From Planctomycetota bacterium (GTDB lineage: Bacteria; Planctomycetota; Planctomycetia; Isosphaerales; Isosphaeraceae), in assembly GCA_021791715.1 (NCBI GenBank), contig JAJYWB010000034.1:1-60972 (forward strand): a DNA stretch of 60,972 nucleotides, in the 5' to 3' direction. The notes beneath the pieces are model-generated. The model saw nothing but the letters and a program-made list of their open reading frames with translations, had not been told where the DNA came from and ran no database searches. Below, piece by piece: positions 1 through 6,920 of the stretch (position 1 is the first letter of the stretch; each line of letters starts with the position of its first letter). The position numbers and the translations under genes were made by a program.

Positions 1-1
1 C

Positions 2-544
2 GTTCGCGCGTGGACGTTGCCGGTCGAGCCGCTCTTGACCGGCGCCATCTGGGTGATGCCTTTGGCCGCCGCCGCGGACGCTCCCAAGAAGGATCTTCCC
101 GAGATCGTTCGGCTCGTCGATTCGCGACTTTCGCGGGAGACCGAACCGTCGTCGGCGCGTATAATCATGGAGATGACGCTCGTTTTGGCGGGCCTTCAGT
201 TGGACAAAGCGACGATTCAACACTTTCGTCAGGGGCTCAAAACGATGACCGAACTGAAAGAGTCCTCATACTACAAATTGGTGCACGGAGAGGGGCGTGT
301 CGAGGGGCGCAAGGAGGGCCTCGAAAAGGGGCTGAAGCAGGGCAGAGAGGAGGGAAAGATCGCGGGTGCGCGGACGATCTTGCTCCGTCTCGGCGAGGTA
401 CGGTTCGGCAAGCCCGACAAAACGATCCGCGCCGCGATCGATGCGATCGGCGACCTTGATCGGCTCGAAAAAATGACCGAACGGATTCTCTCCGTGAAGA
501 ATTGGCGGGAATTGATCCAGTCGGATCCGTCGGATCGAAATTAA
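2..544 (+). CDS. Rpn-family (PD-(D/E)XK nuclease/transposase-like) protein, 5'-truncated by window edge
   Basis: The reading frame is open from base 2, so this is the C-terminal part of a longer protein. It begins with a W-T-L-P-V-E-P-L-L-T-G stretch followed by a PLA segment. It then has a charged EGR-KEG-LEKG-LKQG-REEG repeat region and ends with LLRLGEVRFG and a W-R-E-L-I tail. That architecture matches the C-terminal half of the large planctomycete/cyanobacterial Rpn-type (recombination-promoting nuclease, putative transposase) families. The Gly/Glu/Arg repeats probably form a helical spacer. The nuclease core lies outside the window, so catalytic residues cannot be checked. A TTG at 17 and a later in-frame ATG exist, but neither is a convincing start. 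The spacer downstream is rich in repeats. Confidence 0.7.
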   Translation, partial: VRAWTLPVEPLLTGAIWVMPLAAAADAPKKDLPEIVRLVDSRLSRETEPSSARIIMEMTLVLAGLQLDKATIQHFRQGLKTMTELKESSYYKLVHGEGRVEGRKEGLEKGLKQGREEGKIAGARTILLRLGEVRFGKPDKTIRAAIDAIGDLDRLEKMTERILSVKNWRELIQSDPSDRN

Positions 545-1392
545 TCGACATTCGCCGGAAGGTTGCGCCTAATATTTGATCCGAAAGGTATTCAGCGGTT
601 CCAACAGGATTACAAGGTAAATAATCAATCGGGAAGACCGACGCGAAATCGGGAGGGCTCGCTCGCTTGGAAGGGCGAACCTCCTGGTGAGATTTCATAT
701 CTTCATTTGGCTGGACGAAACTCAAATATGAATATCAAATCCGAAACCGGGAGGGCGAACCTCCTGGTGAGCCTTTATTTCTTTATTTGGAAGGATTAAA
801 TCGAAATTGGGAGGTGTAACTTCCTGGTTAAACATCATGTTTTCATTGAGAATGTCGAAATCTAAAACGGGACGTCGAAATCGAGACCGGAAGGGCGTAT
901 TAACAAACGGATTATCTTATGTAAGCTTATAAATGATTAATCGCGGCTTACCTCGATAATCGAGTCGCCCCCTCCGCCGCACGAGATCGCCCGTCCGATC
1001 GGATTCGCCCCGCCGAACCCGAGTCGGTTCGCCTTACCAAATTGCGCCTTCTCCCATGAGAAGATCCCGGCGCCCAAGATTGGGAAAGATCGAACGTCGA
1101 CGTCCCGTCGGATCTATTAGCCGATCAATCAAACAATCATCAAAAAGAGCATTCGCTTTGTGAATTCGTTCTTTTCATCACAATCCGATAACCGCCGAGA
1201 GCGCGGGTCGAAGCCGTGAGCAGGAACAAACTCGAACGACCGAAACATCGGGCCGGTAGGATCGTCGACAACCCGTTTCGATACACGGAGAGGCGAAGCC
1301 CCTCGTACTTTCGGTCGGTACCGGTTCGTCGCGTGATGCAATCTATGAATTATTTGTACATACAAGATGCGACTTGGCGGCGGAATCGTCGG
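545..1392. other. Long intergenic spacer
   Basis: Apart from the hairpin repeat copies at 671-831 I see no convincing gene here. Short open frames exist on both strands but lack a ribosome-binding site and recognisable protein character. Base composition drops toward AT at 895-955 and 1125-1200, which could hold promoters or simply be neutral spacer. Confidence 0.6.
671..831 (+). repeat. Three degrading copies of a GGAGG-GCGAA-CCTCC hairpin repeat
   Basis: Copies begin near 671, 749 and 809. The core is GGAGGGCGAACCTCCTGGTG, in which GGAGG and CCTCC can pair across a GCGAA loop. The second copy is cleanest; the third has drifted to a GGAGGTGTAACTTCC form. The segments between copies also look related (each contains TTTATTT or CATTTGG), so this is a decaying tandem duplication. 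Exact copies of the same core occur at 60685 and 60872, near the other end of the window and in the same orientation. Confidence 0.8.
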
Positions 1393-2313
1393 TCATCGCC
1401 CGCGGCGGTCGCGCGCCAGGCGGTCGTATTCGGATCGACGGCGGCTGAGACCGTCGATCAGATCTTGGAAATCGGCGGGAGGATTCGCTTCGACGTAAAC
1501 GTCGCCGCCGCCGAACGGGTGCTCGAACCCGAGCGTTCGCGCATGCAGCGCCTGGCGGTGAAATCGAGCCTTCCCCGGCCGATCATGCTTCGGTCGGTAA
1601 ACCTTGTCGCCGATCACGGGATGCCCGATCGCCGCCAAGTGAATGCGAATCTGATGAGTTCGACCCGTTTCGAGGCGGCACGAAAGCAAACTCGCGACAT
1701 CGCCAAAACGATCAAGCACGCGATAATGCGTCACCGCGTGTCTTCCCTCGTCTTCGCCCCGAGCCACGCCTCGACGTAGGTCGCCGCGATCGTCGACGAT
1801 CGGCAGATCGATCGTTCCCTCGGCTCGAACCACCGACCCCGAGACGACGGCGAGATACTCGCGATCGATCGCGTGCGTCCGAAAAATCGCCTGCATTTCC
1901 CGCAAAGCTCGCGGGCTCAGCGCGACGGCGAGCGCTCCCGAGGTGTCTTTATCAAGCCGATGAGCGATTCCCACGTACGGTCGTCGGCCCGATCTCACAT
2001 GAACGTATTTACTGATGCGTTCAAGGAGCGTGCCGGGCTCGCGCGCCGCGGTCGGTAGGGTAAGGATTCCCGCGGGCTTATCGACGATCAAGAGATGTCG
2101 ATCTTCATAAAGAACGACGAGTGAAGTTTCGACCTTACGGGCCTTGGGTCGATGCGGAACGTACGCGAGTTCGACGTCGGGATCGACCTCGAGTCCGGGC
2201 TCGTCGCACGCGGCGCCGGCGACGTCGACGCGACCGCAAAGGACGGCGTCTCGAGCGACCCGGCGCGAAAGACCGAAGCGATCGGCCACCAATTTATCGA
2301 GTCGAAGCGGCAT
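1393..2313 (-). CDS. RluA/RluD-family 23S rRNA/tRNA pseudouridine synthase
   Basis: This 306-aa protein converts uridine to pseudouridine in structured RNA. The N-terminus (about 1-60) reads as an S4-like RNA-binding domain (LDKLVADRFGLSRR, then GRVDV). The PseudoU_synth_2 domain follows, with LLIVDKPAG near 75-82, the catalytic-Asp motif AHRLDKDTSG (Asp121) and the late LETGRTHQIRIHL motif. The frame is open a further 76 codons upstream, but that extension looks unlike protein and the S4 domain starts exactly at the ATG at 2313, so I chose that start. The length is typical of RluA/RluD/RluC proteins. The RNA target cannot be told from sequence. It stands alone, divergent from the phosphatase gene at 2824. 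Confidence 0.92.
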   Translation of the reverse strand: MPLRLDKLVADRFGLSRRVARDAVLCGRVDVAGAACDEPGLEVDPDVELAYVPHRPKARKVETSLVVLYEDRHLLIVDKPAGILTLPTAAREPGTLLERISKYVHVRSGRRPYVGIAHRLDKDTSGALAVALSPRALREMQAIFRTHAIDREYLAVVSGSVVRAEGTIDLPIVDDRGDLRRGVARGEDEGRHAVTHYRVLDRFGDVASLLSCRLETGRTHQIRIHLAAIGHPVIGDKVYRPKHDRPGKARFHRQALHARTLGFEHPFGGGDVYVEANPPADFQDLIDGLSRRRSEYDRLARDRRGR

Positions 2314-2823
2314 GCGTTCCCACGGACGGACGAAGCCGCCGAAAAAACGGGAAATCGGGCGGTCCTCCAATCCATGACGACCGCCCCCCCCTAATCGCCC
2401 CAAGCGGACGCAAAGGGTCGTACTGTGCGGCCCATCAACATGAGCCGTCGCAATGGTCGTCCATGACGACGCGTATTTTAGCTTCGCCGCGGCGACGACG
2501 ATATACGGTGCAAAAGTCGACTCGAACCGATCGTCCCTCACGTAATCGATGCATCAATTAATCTAAAATCTAATTAATTTATTAATCTTGAGGTAATTTT
2601 GATTTTACGCGAATCGAAACGCGACGATCTCCCCTTCGAGGATTCCGACCCCGGCGATTGATGACTTGTCATGAGTCGGTCGCGGGCTTTAACGTGTTAC
2701 GCGGGGCGTGTCGACCGCGACCGCTCGAGATTCGACGCGATTGGTTGACGAGACGATTCCGCGAGCCACACGGCGCGCCTCGGTTTCCGTCATCCGACGC
2801 GATTCTCGATCGAGGGAGAGATT
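2314..2823. other. Divergent intergenic region
   Basis: This spacer separates the leftward pseudouridine synthase from the rightward phosphatase. The interval 2553-2605 is strongly AT-rich (repeated ATTAAT words), as expected of a promoter region for one or both genes. I could not fit a good -35/-10 pair and see no gene. Confidence 0.5.
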
Positions 2824-3612
2824 ATGCCGTCCGATGAGTTGGAGTTCGTGAAGGATCTCGCAGCCGACGCGGCGCGTACGGCGCTCGCGAGGTCGAGCAG
2901 GGGGGTGACGCCGACCGAAAAGTCGAACCTCAGTTTCGTCACCGATCTCGATCGCGATCTTGAAACGCTCATTCGAGAGCGTCTCGCGAAGCGATTCCCC
3001 GACGACGCGTTGAGCGGCGAGGAATACGCGCAATCGGGAGGCTCGGGTCCGCGAAAGTGGTCGATCGACCCGATCGACGGAACGGGAAATATGGTTCATA
3101 AGTTACCGTTGTGGGCGATCTCGATCGGACTGATCGACCGCGGCGAACCGGTGCTGGGAGTGATCGCGATCCCTCCGTTGGGCGAATTGTATTGGGCGGA
3201 GAAGGGAAAAGGGGCGTTTCGCGACGGTATCAGACTCCACGTCGTCGACGCCGCCGAATTTCACGATCAAGACAACGTTTCGGTGGGAACGAACGCGCTG
3301 CGAAGCGTCGACACGCGCACCGTGCCGGGAAGGCTGCGCGATCTCGGCAGCGCGTGTTGCGAACTCGCGTTTTTGGCGTCGAATCGTCTACATGCTTGTG
3401 TATTTTTAGGTGAGCACGAGCACGACGTCGCCGCGGGCGGTTTGATCGCGACCGAGGCGGGGTGTTCGATCGCCGATATCGAGGGTGAAGCGATCGAGCT
3501 CGCTCGGTTCGTCAAGCGGACCCCCGTGACCAAGCCGACGTTCATCGCCGCTCCGCGCAGGCTCGAAGCGCTCGTTCGAGACGTCCGCAAGCTGCCGCCG
3601 CTTCCCAGATGA
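2824..3612 (+). CDS. Inositol monophosphatase family protein (HisN/SuhB-like)
   Basis: This 262-aa Mg2+-dependent phosphomonoesterase has the family's metal-binding motifs in order: GEE (65-67), W-S-IDPIDGTGN (about 79-89) and HDVAAGGLIATEAG (about 200-213). The last motif is usually W-D-x-A-A-G; here His replaces the Trp, while the metal-binding Asp201 is kept. Family members hydrolyse inositol phosphate, histidinol phosphate, 3'-phosphoadenosine phosphate or sugar phosphates, and no residue seen here decides among these. A strong GAGGGAGAG ribosome-binding site sits 3-4 nt before the ATG. The DUF4188 gene follows after 43 bp in the same direction, so the two may be cotranscribed. Confidence 0.9.
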   Translation: MPSDELEFVKDLAADAARTALARSSRGVTPTEKSNLSFVTDLDRDLETLIRERLAKRFPDDALSGEEYAQSGGSGPRKWSIDPIDGTGNMVHKLPLWAISIGLIDRGEPVLGVIAIPPLGELYWAEKGKGAFRDGIRLHVVDAAEFHDQDNVSVGTNALRSVDTRTVPGRLRDLGSACCELAFLASNRLHACVFLGEHEHDVAAGGLIATEAGCSIADIEGEAIELARFVKRTPVTKPTFIAAPRRLEALVRDVRKLPPLPR

Positions 3613-3655
3613 ACGAACACTCGAATGATCTTTTTGAGAGATCTTGAGAACCTGA

Positions 3656-4162
3656 ATGATGAAGCGATTTTGCGCCAAACCCCCCGAATCGATCGCCGAG
3701 TTTTGCCTCGTTCGGATGGGGATCGAGGCGCGAGGGTTTTCGGGGTTTTTGTATACGGCGCGGTTGGGCCGAAAGATCGACCGGAGCTCGGCGGACGCGA
3801 TCGCCGCGGGGTCGGGCCTGCTCGTTTCCGAACGAATCCGCATGGGTTTTTCCAAGTATGGATATCTGCAATATTGGAAAAGCTTCGATTCGCTCGAGGC
3901 GTGGACGAGAACATCCCCCCACGTCGATTGGTGGCGCGACGCGGCCGAACGGATCCGAACGCGCGGAGATATTTCGATTTATCACGAGGCGTACCTCGTC
4001 GACCGTAATCGATGTGAATCGATTTATTTGAATATGGGTAAACGAGTCGGGCTGGCGACGTTCGGCGAACTTTGCGAACCCGTCGGCGCCGCGACGGCGG
4101 CGCGCGACCGCCTCGGCCGCCGCGAATCGCGCTCGACGACGCGAACCGACGAAAGCGAGTGA
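3656..4162 (+). CDS. DUF4188-domain protein (monooxygenase-like, ferredoxin-like fold family)
   Basis: The 168-aa product matches the DUF4188 pattern: RMGIEARG near the start, a central YLQYWKSFDSLEAW, then DISIYHEAYLV and a late ESIYLNM. Proteins with this domain are annotated as monooxygenase-like and related to phenylacetaldoxime dehydratase, but no reaction is established for most, so the function here is unknown. Two adjacent ATGs at 3656 and 3659 could each serve as start; the ribosome-binding site is weak. The C-terminal 25 residues are Arg/Ser-rich and look disordered. The next gene starts only 4 bp after the stop, which indicates cotranscription. Confidence 0.8.
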   Translation: MMKRFCAKPPESIAEFCLVRMGIEARGFSGFLYTARLGRKIDRSSADAIAAGSGLLVSERIRMGFSKYGYLQYWKSFDSLEAWTRTSPHVDWWRDAAERIRTRGDISIYHEAYLVDRNRCESIYLNMGKRVGLATFGELCEPVGAATAARDRLGRRESRSTTRTDESE

Positions 4163-4166
4163 ATTC

Positions 4167-4571
4167 ATGGGCCATTGGGGGGTGAAAAGCTACGAGATCG
4201 ATGAGGCGAACGACGCGATCGACGCCGGATTCGATCGCGTTCACGGATCGGCCTACGACGATCTTATGGACGATCGTAACCCGTTAACTTATGATCAGGT
4301 GATCGCAAAACTCGCGAACGAGAAGACCCTCGCCGCGGCGATCGAGGCGCTCGAGGAGGAATTCGGCGCCGATCGCGAACAATGGGATGAAGTCGTTCGG
4401 CTCGCGTTCGCGGGAATCGTCGTCCGCCACGCCGAGATCAAGGTTCCGATCGATACCCAATCCAAAGATTCGGCGATCGCATTCCTTCGCGAGGAAACGA
4501 TCGAGTGGGAGGAGGCGACCGCACGCAAAATCCGCCGCGAGAAGGAAATCGGCCTGCTCCAAAAAGCGTGA
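4167..4571 (+). CDS. Conserved small protein, MGHWGVKSYE family (DUF4259-like N-terminus)
   Basis: A 134-aa acidic protein that starts MGHWGVKSYE and has VHGSAYDDLMDDRNPLTYDQ at 25-44. I recognise this as a family common in planctomycetes; the opening resembles the MGxWGxxxFExD start of DUF4259 proteins. The rest is helical and rich in Glu, Ala and Lys, and there is no signal peptide or membrane segment. No biochemical function is known to me. It starts 4 bp after the DUF4188 stop, so the pair is probably translated from one message, perhaps with the phosphatase gene upstream. Confidence 0.8.
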   Translation: MGHWGVKSYEIDEANDAIDAGFDRVHGSAYDDLMDDRNPLTYDQVIAKLANEKTLAAAIEALEEEFGADREQWDEVVRLAFAGIVVRHAEIKVPIDTQSKDSAIAFLREETIEWEEATARKIRREKEIGLLQKA

Positions 4572-4785
4572 CGACCGAGACGCGAGAATCGGACATACTC
4601 GCTTTGCTTACCAAAAGCGGTTCGATTCGCGTCGATCACATGAATTCTAAATCTGTTGATAAATCGAACGATCGAGAAGGATCGGAGTTTGCGGATTTAT
4701 CGATTGGTAAGGATAGATCCCGAGGGCTTGGTCGGCGATCTTCGCGAGGGTAAAAAAATCGTCCTCGCTCGATCGCGGGGCGCGT

Positions 4786-4791
4786 TATACT
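4786..4791 (+). promoter_or_regulatory. -10-like box upstream of structured RNA
   Basis: TATACT matches the sigma-70 -10 consensus at five of six positions and lies 10 bp before the ATCAG closing stem of the RNA below. The expected -35 region (about 4762-4768) shows no good match, so this is a partial promoter at best. Confidence 0.4.
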
Positions 4792-4797
4792 ACTCGT

Positions 4798-4996
4798 AAC
4801 ATCAGGCCGAGCCTTGGTTGCTCGGCGGTTTTGGCGGAGCGGCGTGATTTAGGACCTTGCCGCCTGGCGCGGCTGCGACCCGACGTGCATCCACCTGGCT
4901 CGCCAGGAATATGAGACTCACCTGATCCGGGCGTCTGTCCGGTTGTCACGCACCCGGTTTGGACCCCTCCCGCGCAATCGGGAGGGGTCTTCTTTC
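4798..4996 (+). ncRNA. Structured RNA with terminator; 6S-like or leader attenuator
   Basis: About 200 nt of non-coding, highly pairable sequence lies between a -10-like box and a strong terminator. Visible elements are an outer ATCAG (4801-4805)/CTGAT (4922-4926) stem, a perfect GCCGAGC hairpin (4806-4812 with 4820-4826), GCCGC/GCGGC (4859-4863 with 4869-4873) and CCTGG-CTCG-CCAGG (4894-4907). CTGCGAC followed by a CACCTGG hairpin resembles, from memory, the 3' half of E. coli 6S RNA. However, the 5' half is much shorter than in canonical 6S, so that identity is only a suggestion. The terminator lies 20 bp before the ATG of the membrane-protein gene at 5016, so a cis-acting leader is equally possible. 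No SRP, tmRNA, RNase P, T-box or cobalamin signature was seen. Confidence 0.5.
4962..4996 (+). terminator. Intrinsic terminator, 11-bp perfect stem
   Basis: GACCCCTCCCG (4962-4972) pairs perfectly with CGGGAGGGGTC (4979-4989) across a 6-nt loop and is followed by TTCTTTC. It ends the structured RNA and lies just upstream of the ribosome-binding site (5003-5009) of the next gene, so it would stop transcription into that gene unless bypassed. Confidence 0.85.
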
Positions 4997-5015
4997 AACC
5001 TCGGAGAAGCCAGGG

Positions 5016-6788
5016 ATGGCGCCCGGCGATACCGCCTCGACGAACCTCGACTCCGCTCGTCGCGAAGCGGTTCCTCCCGATATCGTCGATTCGGATGCGA
5101 CGCTTGGGGCTAACCCAAACGATGCGGAGCGGCGAACGAATTGGCTTGATCGAACGCCTTGGCCGCGATCGATCGTCTTCCTCACGCTTTGGCTCACTCC
5201 CGTCTTAGCGGCGGTTTGGTCGACTCCGTGGTTCGTCACCCAAGACGGTCCCGCGCATCTTTATAACGCGCACATTTTGCTTCAATCGTTCCGCGCCGAT
5301 TCGCCGTTTCGCGGGGTTTTCGAGGTCCATTGGAAGCCGCTGCCGAATTGGGCGGGGCACGTCGCCACCGCGGCTCTTTTATCAATCCTTCCCCCGCGCT
5401 CGGCCGATCGCGCGATCACGTCGATCGTTTTGATCGCGACCGCGGGATCGATTCTTTATCTTCGAATCGCATTCGCCGGCGCTCGGGAAATCGCGATCGC
5501 GAGCCTTCACGCGACGCTCGTCGCGCTCAACATGACGTGGCTTCTCGGCTTCACGAGCTTTTCCTTAGGGGTATGCTTGTATGCGTTGATTCTTGGATTT
5601 TGGAACCGCCGCCGCGATCGTCCGAATGTTAAAAAAGCTTTGATCTTATCATTTTTATGGATCGCGTGCTATTTTTGTCATCCGATTCCGCTCGCCGGGG
5701 CGTTGTTGGGCGTCGCGGTTTTGGAGGCGACGACTCCGGGCGCGAACAGGCGGGTGCGATTCGGTTTCAGCGCCGCTTCGGCGGTTCCGCTCGTTCCGCT
5801 CTTAATCGCGTATCGAATGATCATGAAAGAAGGAGGGGGATTCGAGCCCAAATGGGGCGAGATGAAGGGATCGATCGGCCCGGCGGCGTGGATGAGACAG
5901 GCGGGCTTCGTCGATCCGATCGCGCTCGCGAGCAAAAAGTTCAATCCTTTTGAAATGCTTGGAATCGACATCCCAGGACAAATCGTCGCTCCCTCGGTAT
6001 GGTTCGTCGCGGCGATAACGATCTTGATCGTCGCGGCGTTCGTTCAAGGGACATGGAAAAATCGACGCGGGATCTGGATTTTGGGGCTCTTGCTGACGCT
6101 CGGCGGGATCGTCGCTCCCGATACGCTCGGTCGATCGCACGGCTATTTTTTATCGCAACGGATCGTTCTGTTGGGACTCGTCGCGATCGTCGCCGCGGTC
6201 GATTGGAGGCGTCGAAGGATCGCCGCGCGAGTCGCGGCGGTCGCGCTCGCGATCGCCTGGGTTTCGCAGACCGCGGTTGTTTGGAATTATGCTCGCGCGT
6301 GCGATCGAGATTGCGGCGATCTGGCGCGGGCGCGGCGGGCGCTCGAACCCGGAGACCGAGTCGTCACTTTACTTGTGGATATCAATACGCCTTTCCGTTC
6401 AAACCCGCTGTTGCATTTTGATTGTTCGTTCGGCGTCGGCACGGGGATCGTCGTCTGGAGCGATTACGAGACGGCGTATTACTACTTCCCGGTGCGACCG
6501 ATCGCCGGCGGAAAAGCCCCCGATCCGTTCCTGTTCGAACGCGTCGCGATCCTCAAGGGTCGACAAAACGCGGGCGAACGCGAGAAGCTCTGGAGCGATT
6601 TGATCGACAAACATCATAACGCGTTCGACAAACTCGTCTCGTGGCGTCGCGACGAGGCGCTCGACGCGATCTCGGCGCGGCGCTTCGACCCCGAGCCGAT
6701 CTTCGCTCAGGGAAACACGCGGGTTTTCCAGGCTCGACGCGCGAAGCTCGACGCCTCGGATTCGCGATCGAGCGATCGGCCGCGCTGA
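5016..6788 (+). CDS. Polytopic membrane protein, GT-C-like, unassigned
   Basis: A 590-aa protein with about ten hydrophobic segments between residues 50 and 430 and a soluble C-terminal domain of about 150 residues. The first membrane helix is followed by W-F-V-TQDGPAHLYNAH; an acidic motif in this position resembles the first periplasmic loop of GT-C glycosyltransferases, but no family could be assigned. The frame extends upstream to a TTG at 4959. That would put the start inside the terminator hairpin, so I chose the ATG at 5016, preceded by GGAGAAG at 5003-5009. The gene sits directly behind the structured RNA and terminator and may be controlled by them. It converges on the lipoprotein gene at 6921. 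Confidence 0.75.
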   Translation: MAPGDTASTNLDSARREAVPPDIVDSDATLGANPNDAERRTNWLDRTPWPRSIVFLTLWLTPVLAAVWSTPWFVTQDGPAHLYNAHILLQSFRADSPFRGVFEVHWKPLPNWAGHVATAALLSILPPRSADRAITSIVLIATAGSILYLRIAFAGAREIAIASLHATLVALNMTWLLGFTSFSLGVCLYALILGFWNRRRDRPNVKKALILSFLWIACYFCHPIPLAGALLGVAVLEATTPGANRRVRFGFSAASAVPLVPLLIAYRMIMKEGGGFEPKWGEMKGSIGPAAWMRQAGFVDPIALASKKFNPFEMLGIDIPGQIVAPSVWFVAAITILIVAAFVQGTWKNRRGIWILGLLLTLGGIVAPDTLGRSHGYFLSQRIVLLGLVAIVAAVDWRRRRIAARVAAVALAIAWVSQTAVVWNYARACDRDCGDLARARRALEPGDRVVTLLVDINTPFRSNPLLHFDCSFGVGTGIVVWSDYETAYYYFPVRPIAGGKAPDPFLFERVAILKGRQNAGEREKLWSDLIDKHHNAFDKLVSWRRDEALDAISARRFDPEPIFAQGNTRVFQARRAKLDASDSRSSDRPR

Positions 6789-6862
6789 AAAATCGACGTC
6801 GTCTCGAACGTCAAACCAATTTGATATGCATATTACTCTATATTTAAACACAAGAACAAGTT

Positions 6863-6904
6863 GAGCCGGGCGCGATCGCCGGAATTCGTGATCGCGCTCG
6901 GCTC
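6863..6904. terminator. Bidirectional terminator-like hairpin between convergent genes
   Basis: GAGCCGGGCGCGATC (6863-6877) pairs with GATCGCGCTCGGCTC (6890-6904) over 15 bp with a single G-U pair and a 12-nt loop. It lies between the rightward membrane-protein gene (stop 6788) and the leftward lipoprotein gene (stop 6921). Read leftward it is followed by a moderately T-rich tract; read rightward the tail is poor, so it probably serves the leftward gene best. Confidence 0.6.
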
Positions 6905-6920
6905 GCTTTCGATCAAGGCG

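Noticed and set aside
3267..4244. 325-aa leftward frame over the phosphatase and DUF4188 genes
   Set aside because: Antisense shadow typical of GC-rich DNA; the two opposite-strand genes have clear motifs.
4798..4996. SAH, cobalamin or T-box riboswitch
   Set aside because: A GCTGCGACCC word recalls the SAH riboswitch, but the rest of its core is absent; cobalamin and T-box signature boxes are also absent.
4959..5015. TTG start at 4959 for the membrane protein
   Set aside because: It lies within the terminator hairpin; ATG 5016 has a good GGAGAAG site.
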